From Euclidia mi (taxonomy: Eukaryota > Arthropoda > Insecta > Lepidoptera > Erebidae): a DNA stretch of 64,000 nucleotides. The translations under genes and the position numbers were made by a program. Location: assembly GCA_944739405.2 (NCBI GenBank), contig OX123187.2, positions 41,644,394 through 41,708,393 on the forward strand, written 5' to 3'. The stretch's first letter is position 1. Every line of letters starts with the position of its first letter. Below, piece by piece: positions 1 through 11,500 of the stretch. Under the pieces are notes generated by a model. It saw nothing but the letters and a program-made list of their open reading frames with translations, was not told the DNA's origin and ran no database searches.

Positions 1-468
1 TCTGTACTTTTCGCATAGTTGGCAGATCGCGAAAATGGCATCCGTTGTACCTCGACCAGGCATAAAACCGAATTGGTTTTGTGAAATTACACTCTCTTCT
101 CCCAATCGTCGTTCAATCACTTTCTCCCAAGCTTTCATACTATGTGAAATTAGCTTTATTCCTCTATAGTTATTACACTCCAGCACATCACCTTTGCTTT
201 TATAGATGGGCACCAGCGAACTGCTACACCATTCATCAGGTATGGCTTCTTCCACCAACAACTTATTGAAGAATAAAGCTAACCACTTCCATCCGTCTAC
301 TTGCAGTATCTTCCACACTTCAACTGGTATTCCATCCGGCCCCGCAGCTTTTCCATTCTTCATTCCATTTACTGCTACTCTCACTTCATCCTCACTTATC
401 TTTCTTATTAGAGCTTCATTCACAGGTATATTCTCAAGCACACCACTCCAATCATTTTCTTCATTCAT
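1..468 (-). pseudogene. LINE reverse transcriptase, N-terminal part (partial at window edge)
   Basis: From Met at 468 to position 1 the minus strand is fully open (about 156 codons). It carries G-K-A-A-G-P-D-G-I-P, L-V-P-I-Y-K-S-K-G-D, N-Y-R-G-I-K-L-I-S-H and Q-F-G-F-M-P-G-R-G-T-T, the RT blocks 1-3 of RTE-type elements. The catalytic YADD block lies beyond the window. It is the best-preserved part of this LINE copy. Confidence 0.85.
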
Positions 469-965
469 CAGTCTCGCAAAGTAATTCCTCCATCTATCCT
501 TAATTTTGTCATCCGCGCAAGTACCGTTCCATTTTCATCTTTTATACACTTTATGTTACATACATCCCTTGCTTTCCTCGTTCTAGCTTTAGCTAGCCGG
601 TATAGTTGTTTTTGGCCCGCCGGGTTCTCCAAGTTATTATATAAGCTCTCCTGGGCCTCTGCTTTTGCCAAAGCAACGGCTTTCTTAGCTTTCTTCTTTA
701 GATCATTATACTCTACCTTCTTTTCTTGTTTAAGGCTGACATTCATTTCATCCACATCCTGCCATTCCTTAAATTTCCTCTTCTTATCCTTCAAAATCTT
801 TTGTACTTCTGTCGACCACCACCATGTATCTCTAGCTATCGTTCCTTTGCCTTTTGATTCTCCTAAAATATCTTTCACTGCACTCCTGATACACCCTGCC
901 ATTTCACTCCAGCATTCATGTATACTTCTACATTCCATGTCATCCATCGCTATCATTTTATTCAC
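468..965 (-). pseudogene. LINE linker region between endonuclease and reverse transcriptase
   Basis: A 165-codon open stretch with W-W-W-S-T-E-V-Q, many Lys/Arg/Glu residues and a K-A-K-K-A-V-A-L-A-K-A-E-A helix, matching the linker that precedes RT in RTE polyproteins. It runs out of frame near 515: the expected D-R-W-R-N-Y-F-A-R-L that enters RT lies in the next frame. Confidence 0.75.
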
Positions 966-984
966 AACGCTTTTTTTTTATTCA

Positions 985-1485
985 TTCGCTCTCTAAATTT
1001 AAATTTCCTTTCGTATTCTGGCCTTTCTAAGAAATGCCACTTTATTTTAGGAGGTGGTCGCTCTTTGTTTCTGTTGCATCTTACTTCTGTAGCAACTTCC
1101 ATTATGAGGAGCCTGTCCTGTGATTATGTTAGATCTACCCCGGGTATTATTTTGCAGTCTTTGACGTGTTTGAGGTTGCTGCGTCTGTCGAGAAAGTAAT
1201 CAATTTGAGTCATGTGATTGCCACTTTTATATGTGATTAAGTGGTCTCTTTTCTTCTGGAACCATATTATGTGTTGGCAATCACCAGGTCCAAAGCAATT
1301 GCAGATTGTAGCAGGCCTTTACCCTCATTATTGCGATTACCAAATGCCCATCCTCCGTGTACTCTTTCATACCCACTATTCACTCTTCCTACATGCCCAT
1401 TAAAATCGCCACCAACATACATTTCCTCATGCACTGGAATATTCATCAAAACACAGTTAAAGTCCTCCCAAAACTTCTCTTTCAC
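985..1485 (-). pseudogene. LINE endonuclease, middle and C-terminal part
   Basis: The minus strand shows Y-V-G-G-D-F-N-G-H-V-G, the metal-binding GDFN motif of AP-type endonucleases, then a G-L-L-Q-S-A-I segment, and further down H-M-T-Q-I-D-Y-F-L-D-R-R typical of the C-terminal endonuclease strand. It is joined to the N-terminal part only through a frameshift near 1510 and is interrupted by stops near 1140 and 980. Confidence 0.75.
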
Positions 1486-1679
1486 CCTTTCATCACATCC
1501 TGCCTGTGGGGCATTTATACACTTATAACGTTCAGTATCACATTTTCTAACATAACTTTCACAACTATCAGTCTATCATTCACCCTATTAACTTCCATCA
1601 CTTGTTATTTCAAATTACTATCTAAAACAATTCCCACACCATTTCTTTTTCCATCACTTCCGCTGTAGTAAAACTTGTA

Positions 1680-2030
1680 TCACTCACCAATCTCCCTCGC
1701 CTTTGTGCCTTTCCACCTGGTTTCCTGTAAACACGCCACATTTATCCGTCGCCTTTTAAGTACATCCGCTAATTCTCTGGCTCTTCCACTCATCGTCCCA
1801 ACATTCCAACTAGCATACCTCATCTTCACTTGCCGGGTTAACTTCTTACGTTGCACCCTCCTGGCTTGGTGCAACAACCATTGTCCATTTATCACCGCGG
1901 CCGGGTGCTGCCTCGGCGCGTCGCCTATGGGGTACGCCCTAGCCCCATCGCGCATCATAACATTAATTCCAGCCATTCTGCATAAAAGATTTGGCATAGA
2001 TTTCACAGTCCGCCGCCTGCCTGACACCAA
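1680..2030 (-). pseudogene. LINE endonuclease, N-terminal part
   Basis: The minus-strand frame contains M-R-Y-A-S-W-N-V-G-T-M followed by L-A-D-V-L and A-C-L-Q-E-T-R-W-K-G. This is the signature start of the exonuclease/endonuclease/phosphatase fold in RTE elements, with the catalytic Glu in the QETRWKG motif. In a live element this domain nicks target DNA for target-primed reverse transcription. The frame is closed just downstream by stops (GE* and LK* contexts between 1680 and 1590), so this copy is dead. Confidence 0.8.
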
Positions 2031-2198
2031 CTCTCTTTGGGAATGCTATTGTTGGTAGTTTACCCGCTACCGCTTGGGTGACCAAATGTGCTGATAAATA
2101 TGCACCTGGTCCCATGCGCCCATTAGTCGCCTTCTACGACGCCCCGGGAAGAGCAAAGGGGGTGGTGCTATGTCCGGCACCACACGGACATTGCGTTT

Positions 2199-2413
2199 AC
2201 CTTTTGTGCCATCTAGTAATGAGTAGTGGCAATTATGTTAGTTTTATCCACCCGCCGCTAGAGGCGCTGCACGGTGGCGTCTCGTAACGCGTCATGTAGT
2301 TAGTGGCGCTAGTGTCATTATTAAATCGTTCGTGATAGACAGTTTGAAGAGGTTATGGAGTGAAAATATCAATTAATTTTGAGTGTAGTGTGTTGTTGTA
2401 AAATTTGATTAAA
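2199..2413 (+). promoter_or_regulatory. Probable promoter and 5' leader of the ZAD zinc-finger gene
   Basis: The stretch between the 5' end of the minus-strand LINE and the ATG at 2414. It contains a GC-rich part (2250-2300) followed by AT-rich leader ending AAA-ATG. I see no clear TATA box or initiator, so the transcription start is not placed. The LINE and the gene stand head to head. Confidence 0.4.
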
Positions 2414-2566
2414 ATGGAGACAAGAAAAGATACTTTATCGGCGTTAAAACTTTGCCGTTTTTGTTTATCTCAAGATGAAACACTTACGACTTTGTATGAC
2501 AGGAGTCGAGCGCCAAAAAATACAGTGCCTCTTCCACTAAAAATATTATCCTGCGTCTCTATTGAG
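2414..2566 (+). CDS. Exon 1: start codon and first half of ZAD
   Basis: Residues 1-51. ATG at 2414 is the first Met after a short leader; an upstream in-frame TTG is not a credible start. Contains C-R-F-C (Cys14, Cys17), the first ligand pair of the ZAD. Donor GTAATT, phase 0. Confidence 0.93.
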
Positions 2567-5500
2567 GTAATTATAACAAGCATTTATTGTACATTTTTTC
2601 TGGTTTATTGCATTTATTGTTCTTCGTATATTAACTTACATTCAAAGAGTTTTTGTCTACGTATAGCAAAGGTAATGGCGCCGAATGTGCATACAAAACA
2701 ATAAATGTTTGTTTATCGTTACACGGCTAAACCAATTAATAGAATTAACATCCTGTTGGACGCCAAGTAATTGTTATCATGCTGACTAATTTTATTTATG
2801 CGTTAAATGAGTTCTTTATGCATAAAATAACCATTTTCTGTAATTATTTTCTTAAAAACGCCACCTGCTGGTGAATTAATGAACTTATAATTTCATTGCT
2901 TGTAAGTAGTGCAGTGAAAAATAAAATAATTTATTGTTCTCACAGATATTCCCATCGGACCGAATGCCATCTTATATATGCAATCGCTGCAAATTTTTTA
3001 TGGACATCAGTTACGATTTTAAGCAAATGTGTAGACAGGCAGATGAAAATGTCTTGCAGTACATCCAAAGCGGGTCTAGTCTAAATTCTGTCAACTGGCC
3101 TTCTTCCCTACAAAAGGTAAGCATACAAATATCACTGAAGATTGAAATGTAGTTAGTAGATACTTACTACTTCTATTGTTGAAATATTTTATTAAGAATT
3201 ATAATACATCTTACCTAACATTTAGTTTTAACTTATGAAGCTAACTTATTATAACAATAGAATGCAAACCGCTGGTTATACTTATGAAGCAATTGTAATA
3301 TAGAAGTTTTATTCAAAGTAAAGTAAAATACTGTTACAATATTTAAAAGATCTGTTCTAATAACAAATATTAATTCAATACTTAATTACAATTGTAGTTG
3401 TTCCGTGTGGCTACTAAGTCGGCACCAGAGCTTGCCGTCATGAAGACTGTTGTTGAGGGTGGTGCAACTGTACAAGTGACCGCTCAAGAGTCCGACAGTG
3501 AGGAGGAAGATGATGAGAATGTCTACAATGTTAAGGTGAGGCTACTAATATAAAGTAATATTTAAACTTGGGCTCATGGTCATTAAAGCGGTCAGTACAT
3601 GAGGTACTGAGAGTCCATATTAGACATTAAAAGTATGCCGCAAAGCTAATTAATAAATTCAATGATCTTGCTTACTATTAAAAAAGACTCGCTTATGTGT
3701 ATATTATTATTTTAACAGAAACAAATTGCAGGCTTACTGTTTGTAAGAGTACTACATGGTGGTTAAAATTTGTTATGTATAGACTAAATATTACTATAAC
3801 CCCAAATTAGTAAGTTCACTGAGTATATTTTGGCCATTATAACAAAAATGTAATTAATTTTCTAATGCAGTAAAGAAAATGAATTATCATAATGTCCAAG
3901 GTGATTAATGATCATTAATGTGAATTGGTGGTGCTGCTGTTGAGATACTGAAAATAATGCAGGTGGAAGCGCTGGCAACAGCTAGCCAAATAATAAAATA
4001 CCTGCCTCTTACATTTTCATAACGAATAAAGTCTTAAATATGTATGCTATTTGAATTTGATTCCCATGCAAGGTAAGCCTTTGTGTGGTGAATCTAAATA
4101 TTTGTTCTGTGTCGGAGTGAAATTGATTTATGTATAATGTATGTATTTGGAAATGTATAAAAGTATGTATATTTGTCTGTAAATGGAAACCATAGCACCC
4201 TGCCTACTTCAGGATCAGATGACATTGATGGATTATCATAGGAAATAGTATATTAATTAAATTGCTATAAAAACAATATTTTATCAATATTAGGAATGTT
4301 ATATCAATCAATATTTAATCATTTTAACTACTATGGCAACTAAATTCTAAACAAATACTTGTCACCCAATAATTTGTAAACTATAATTCAATGTATTCAA
4401 TTGTGGTTGTTGTGGCTGTTTGATGAAGATCTAATAATATAAAATACTAGAGTACCTAAACAATTCTTCTGAGACATTTTATTAAAATTCTTTGGTTTTC
4501 ACCTCTATATTTATTGATATTTTTTTTATTACTTTTTATAATTTTCTTATGGTGATTTCACTTGTGGCAGATTGGAGATGGTTCCGATGATGGACCAAAA
4601 AATGCCAGAGTCAAAGTCATAACAGCTGACAAAACAGCCAAAGGGAAGGCCAACAAAGGCAAAGGTAATAAAAACATAATTGCAGTAGAAAAATCTATTA
4701 TGTGACATTTTCAGTTCTAGATTATAAGGATTATTTTCAATTTGCGTGTGTTCATAGCTTATAATGTATTTTTATGATTATTTATGCATGGATTTGCGAA
4801 TTTTATTTATTTTTTTGTATTTGAACTTCACTTTTCATTTCATGACCAAATTATTTTTAATTTGGAAATTGAATTTAGGAAATATTTTGTTGGCAGTCCG
4901 GGTGGTTTACCAAAATGAAAAGTGAAATTTTGTAGTAATTTTTTTGTAAGTGTGTTTTGTCAACAGCAAGTAGCTATAGGAGTAAGCTATAATTACAGGT
5001 GAGAATGTTAACATGTCGTATTTAGTTTTGAATAAGTAGAACATAGTGGGCATGGTAAAATTTTGTATTATTTGATGTTACAACGAATTTGATAAAGCAA
5101 GTGATACAACATTTATTTGATATTCCAAAAGCATGTATTACATACATTTGCATTAAAATTGCTTTGATAAACATTTTTAATAATTGTTGAGCATTACAAA
5201 TTATATTTTTTAAATACTTGACATTCCAACTTACATTATAATGATGTTCAACCCTTCATAAAAATGTACTATAAAATATGTTTTTAAAGTTCAGGTAAAA
5301 CCCTGAACTGTAGTGGTAGTAATGAGTAGTGGAGTGCGTTGTACGCAGATTCGGATGAGGGAGGTCCTAAGTCGTTGGGCGTGGGGCGGGAGGCTTCGCC
5401 GCCGGTGACTGAGTTACGTGACGGGTGCTGGGCGTGCGACGAGTGCGACTGCACGTACCCGCTGCGGCAGCTGCTCAACCTGCACAAGATGCACAAGCAC

Positions 5501-8500
5501 AGGGAGAGGAATGTCATGTGCGATCAGTGCGATGCGTAAGTTTTGTATAATATTTATACCTAGATATGTCTAATATTTGTTTATACATTGCTACTTCTTT
5601 TTATGTGGGTAACACTGCTATAGCCTCATGATATAGCTTTTCGCAGTCCATGTTGTTCATCATCATGCAGCCTTTCGCATTTCACTGCTGGTCACAGGCC
5701 TCAACTAATTTATGTCACAATATCATTGAGAATACTATCATGCTGGCTAAATATTGGGTTGGCTGGATTGGTACAGGATCCGCAGCGGACTCTATCGATC
5801 GCTACTCTCCGTTAGGGGCGCATTTAGAAATTGTATGGAAATTGTTCCCGTCGTCTAGGCTATCGTCCACCGTGACGATCGAGTGCAAACTCGTACTAGA
5901 CCCCTAGGTTTGCCGTCTCTTCACAAAGATTCAATCTGCTTCGTCTGTTTTCCTCAACCCCCATGGAATGAAGAAGGGTAGTGACGCTATGTATTCTTAA
6001 TTCGTTAACAGTATACAGTTATAACGATTTAATTGCCTAAAGATGGCGTATGGGCTACCTACTAAATGTTCAGGGTGTTCTGTCTAATATTTGTTAACGG
6101 GGATGCACACTAAAAATGGGATGGATTTAGGAAAACCTATATTCAGTAAAACTTAATTAAACCTTATCTATCTATAATAATATAATAAAGCGGAAGAGTT
6201 TGTTTGTTTGTTTGAACGCGCTAATCTCAGAAACTACCGGTCGGATCTGAAAATTTTTTTTTGTATACGATAGCCCAGTTATTCCGGAAGGCTATAGGCT
6301 ATATAACATAACGCTTCGACCCCTGGGGGCCGGGCAAAAGGCTAAAAAGGCTAAAAGATAATGTCGGCTAATCTCAGGAACTAGCAGTCGGATTTCAAAA
6401 ATGGTTATTGCCTATGATAGCCCAATTATTCCGAAAGGCTATAGGCTATATAAAATTACGCCACAACTTATAGGGGCCAGACAAAAATAATAAGATGGTC
6501 AGACGAGAAGGGGGAGGGTTGGGTCAAAGGCAAAAAAAGGCTAAATGAAAAGGATACAATCTATATGGGTATCGTTTTCGGCATTTTCGATACACTGATT
6601 AATAATATAAAATTAATTTAGTGATCCAAGATGGCGGACGGGAAATCAAAGATGGCGGATGGGAAAATTTTGAAAATCAATATGGGTATCACCTTCGATA
6701 TTTTAAGGGGTGGGGAATCGAAATACAACATCTATTTAGTGATCAAAGATGGCGGATCGGCAATCAAAGATGGCGGATGGGAAAATTAAAAAAAATCAAT
6801 AATGGTATCGTCTGCGACGTTAAAAGGGATGGAGAATCCAAATACAACATCTATTTCGTGATCAAAGATGGCGGACGGGTTTTTTTTTTTTAAATCAATA
6901 TGGGTATCGTCTCCGATGTTTGAAGGGGTGGGGAATCCAAATACAACATCTGTTTCGTGATTCAAGATGGCGGATGGGAAATCAAAGATGGCGGTTGGGA
7001 ATAATTTAAAAAATCAATATGGGTATCGTCTCTGATGATTTAAGAGATGGAGAATCCAAATACAACATCTATTTCGTGATCAAACATGGTGGATAGGAAA
7101 TCAAAGATGGCGGACGGGATTTCTTTTAAAGTCGATATGGGTATCGTCTCCAATATTTTAAGGAATGGGGCATTCAAAAATACCATCTATTTCGTGATTA
7201 AAGATGGCGGATGGGAAATCTTTAAAAAATCAATATGGGTATCCTCTCCGATCTTTAAAGGGATGTAGAATCTAAATACAACATCTATTTCGTGATCAAA
7301 GATGGCGGATAGGAAATCAAAGATGGCGGACGGGTTTTTTTTAAAGTCGATATATGGGTATAGTCTCCGATATTTTAAGGAATGGGGAATTCAAAAACAC
7401 CATCTATTTCGTGATCAAAGATGGCGGATGGAATTTTTTTTTTTAAATCAATATGGATATCGTCTACGATGTTTAAAGGGGTGGGGAATCCAAATACAAC
7501 ATCTGTTTCGTGATTCAAGATGGCGGATGGGAAATCAAAGATGGCCGATGGGAAAAATTTAAAAAATCAATATGGGTATCGTCTCCGAAGATTTAAGGGC
7601 TGGTGAATCCAAATACAACATCTATTTCGTGATCAAAGATGGCGGATAGGATATCAAAGATGGCGGACGGGATTTTTTTTTAAAGTCGATATGGGTATCG
7701 TCTTCGATATATTAAGGAATGGGGAATTGAATATTATATAAAAATCTATGTTTGTTTGTTCATCATTTATAGACTCTGAAATGATAAGAGATTAAGCGCT
7801 AAGTCAATGGTAACTTTGGAAAAGGGGCTTGGAAAAAAGGGAATTAAATAAAAAACTCTTAAAAAGGCGATACGGAGTTCGCTGGGTCAGCTAGTTATGA
7901 ATAAAACTATTATTCCTTCTTATGAATTGAATATCACATTGCTCTAAGGCATGTAAGTATAATAATAATAGTTTTTATGTTATTTTCAGAAAATTTTTCA
8001 ACACCTCTGACCTCTCAACGCACATGTTGCGTCACAGCTCTGACGAGATGGCATTCCAATGCGTCGCTTGCGGCAAAATGTTTAAGCGACTAATTCTTCT
8101 TAAGAGACATGAAAAGGTATGTATATTTCTCATTACTTCAATTTTATATTACTACTGTACATCTACTGACAGTAGGTCTAGTGGTTAGACACCTCAACTG
8201 CTATGCATGGGGTTGTGGGTTCGTTTCCCAATTAAGACAAATCTTTGTATGATATGCATAATGATTTGTTGTGTATGTATTATGTGTATGTTTTGAGAAA
8301 TATATAAGTATCTTTACCAGTTAAGCCATTTCCATAATACAGGCCATGTCAAGTTTAGAACCAGATGCACAGATCATAATATTACTTTGTGTGTCTTGCT
8401 CCATGATATTCTTTATTTCAATCATCCTAATGCTATGATCCAAGACCCTTCGAGTCTGGGGTCAAATATATTTCTATAATTGTACAATGTCATGTTTTTA

Positions 8501-11500
8501 GATTATTTGTATGATAGGCTACATATAATTCATCTTCTACTTTACAGTTGGTTCACGCGGACCTAGCGCAAATAGCTTGTCCGTCCTGCCCGGCCACATT
8601 CCTATCGCAGGAGGAAATGGACGCGCACGAACAAAAACACATCCTTGCCAAGGAAAGACGCTTCGCTTGTGAAATTTGTGATAAAAGGTCAGTTGGTTTT
8701 CCATTAAGGCTGCTTATTACAATGGCAGTCTTAATAGTCCGTGCCCTCAAATAAACTGACAATGGTCTAAACCATGGCATATCCCTTTGTGTTGTGGAGG
8801 TCAGACGGCAGTGGCTTTAACGAAAAGCTGATATTCTGCCAAATCTGGTTGGTGCAGTAAACAGACCCCGGGTTGCTTAATGCTAGAAGGCTGATAATTT
8901 CCATATTTATTTTATTGTTAAATTTGATAATTAGTATTATATATTTTTGCAACTGTAATAGATAAAAGTAAAAGTGTTACTATTTATTATTCCGCAGATT
9001 CCATGAGAAATCAACGCTTCAGCGACACAAAGTCAACGTTCACGACAAAGAAGACTCATTCCTTTGCGTGTACTGTCCCGCGCGTGAGTCACCGGGAACT
9101 AACCGCCTACATACTAACACATATCTATATATCTCTTTGTTATATGAGCTATGAACATGCGACTTTATTGTATCAGATTCGTTTCATTCAGATATTGGAA
9201 CTATTTTATGTTTTATTTTGATAGAAGTGTATTTGGTTAATTGGCTAAGTGATACTGGCAAGCATTTAAAATGTAATAAGTCATTGTTCTGAGGTAGATG
9301 ATATATATCCTAAACTTACAAAAAATTAGAATTACTTATTATTGATTATCAAAATATTAGAATTACAGATTGACGGTACCATTATATCACTGATTACGCA
9401 CTCTCTTTTTGAAATCATCACTCTCTTTAAAAAACTTTTTTATATTTTGAGAAATAACATTCAAATTAACTTTGCCAGTTGATTAATTTCACATTATTAA
9501 AATCGTTTATTTGTCTCCGTATAATAAATTGAGTACAATATCAGTACAATATCTAAATGAATCGAATCTAGCTAAGGAACATCCATATAGTATGTTGATG
9601 TATGTGTTTGTGTTGTAGGGTTCCCGTCGGTGACGAAGTTGACGCGGCACGTTCGCGCGCACGCCGGCGACCGCTCGTATCCGTGCAAGTACTGCAATAA
9701 GAGCTTCATCAAGAGCCATCATTACACCAGGTATAATAAACCTTCACTGAAATACACTTCCTGAGGTCGCGGATACGACCGCGTTATTTATGGTTACTGC
9801 TCCGCACGTGGCTTATAGCGTGGTTTTAAATATCTGTTCGCTATGGTACTACCATTCATTAGGAGCCGTCCATAAACTACGTTACACGATTTTTGTCTCA
9901 GTATCATACATTAGTATCTCATTTATCATACAATGACACACATACAGTTCATCGACCGTAGGGGTCGATGAACTGTATGTGTGACGTAATTTGTGGGTGA
10001 CCCTTAGGTCATAAGAACTACAAATGAGGTGCCGTGTATTTGGTAAGGGTCCATCTTTATAAAAATCAAATGGGTATCATACATACAGGGTGTCACAAGA
10101 CCCATCACCAAGCCGAAGTATACTTGTTGTGGACATCATGCCAAGTCATACTAACCAAAAATAAAACCTGGGAAACGTTTTTTTTATGTTTTCACATTTT
10201 TTAAACCGCAACTAAATGCGCGCGCGTGCAATGCTTGAAATATCTACTTATCCATGGGGTCATAGGGCATATAAAGAACATATTGGCGGGGTAAATTCAT
10301 CGATTTTGTACCTAATTAGAAAAATTCCATACTAACTTTGACCCTCAATATCTCCTGAACCAGTCATTTCCCAGGTATGGTGCTGAAGTAAAAAATGTTC
10401 GTAGTGATTGGTACAACATGGGATTTCAGTTTTCGTTAAGGGTCTTTTTACACCTTGTATATTTTTTATATTTACATTTATCCCACCAGACACCTTCGGC
10501 TAAAACATCGGGAAACCATCCGCACCTGCCGCGGTCCGTTCGGCGAGACGACGGAGCAGTACCGCTGCGAGCAGTGCGACGACACGTTCGGCACGCAGGA
10601 CGAGCTCATCTACCACTCCGCCATACACGCCACGCAGAACCTCACGTGCCCGCTGTGCCAGGAGAAGTTCCCCGACGTCGACGCCGTCACCGCGCACATC
10701 AAGAGCCACGTCAACGGTATGTTAGAGTCGTGGACGTACGTGCGTGCGCGTTTACATACGTAGTTACGTGCGTGCAAGAAGGAATACTTACGCGCGTACG
10801 CGTACATTCGCACACGTATACTTGCGTGCAAGTTTACGTAGCTGCGTGTACGCATAAGTACTTGCGTGCGCGTATATGTATGTAGTTAAATGCGCGTGTG
10901 CGTATGTGCGTCGTATATATGCTGTTTGTTTGTGTCTGCTTATGTAACGTAGCCTTCGAGTAGTAGCAGTAATTTAACTTTGTAAATGTAGGCTTCCGCT
11001 AACAAGTAGTGAAATTGAAAATAATCTTTTCGTTACACTCAATATATTATACCGCGCTATATTATGATTATTTTTAAGCTATTTAAGGGGCAAACTCCAT
11101 AAATTTTGTCACACGTTTAGAGGGGGTAGGAGGCCAACAAAATATAAAAATGGGTGGTAGATCTCCCAAATGTGATCAACTGGACGAAGACGGCAGAGAG
11201 ATAAATTAATCATGAAAGTAGTGTGACATAATTTATGAAGGCTCCATAATATTTTACATGGAATGTCAACTACAAAAGTTGCTACACAACTCAAAATCTT
11301 TGCCGAGTCTTTTATGAAGTTAAACTCCTCAATCATTATTCTTAGTTTTTTATTTATGTAAGTTTTCGTTGTCTAAAAATCCTACAAGCTATTGAGAATA
11401 ATAATTCGTTGGGATGATATAACCGTTCAAAACCACGTAAAATGTGTATGGAGTTATGTAGCTGACTGTACATAAACGAGTGGTATTCTTTCTATTACAG

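Larger units (their letters stand above)
1..2198 (-). mobile_element. RTE-clade non-LTR retrotransposon (LINE), damaged, cut by window edge
   Basis: Read on the minus strand the segment carries, in order, an apurinic-endonuclease N-terminus (2030-1680), the middle and C-terminal endonuclease (about 1485-1000, with a GGDFNGHVG core), a basic linker region (965-468) and the start of a reverse transcriptase that stays open to position 1. Gene order and motifs match RTE-type LINEs abundant in Lepidoptera. Lesions: in-frame stops and a frameshift between 1680 and 1486, stops near 1140 and 980, and a one-base frameshift near 515 joining linker and RT. The upper boundary (about 2198) is set where the GC-rich 5' leader resembling other RTE leaders ends; no target duplication could be found, so it is approximate. 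The rest of the element lies outside the window. Confidence 0.85.

Noticed and set aside
1..2198. Host gene related to craniofacial development protein 2
   Set aside because: That name is often given to RTE endonuclease frames; continuity into reverse transcriptase shows it is a LINE.
5284..5517. 77-codon minus-strand frame
   Set aside because: Shadow of exon 5, same reason.
6621..6893. 90-codon frame and similar frames at 7086, 7302 and 31166-30762 (up to 134 codons)
   Set aside because: They run through the minisatellite units and encode only unit repeats (R-D-Q-R-W-R-M-G-N). Unit length near a multiple of three keeps them open.
10500..10709. 69-codon minus-strand frame
   Set aside because: Shadow of the GC-rich exon 10; the plus strand has intact zinc fingers in a spliced frame.
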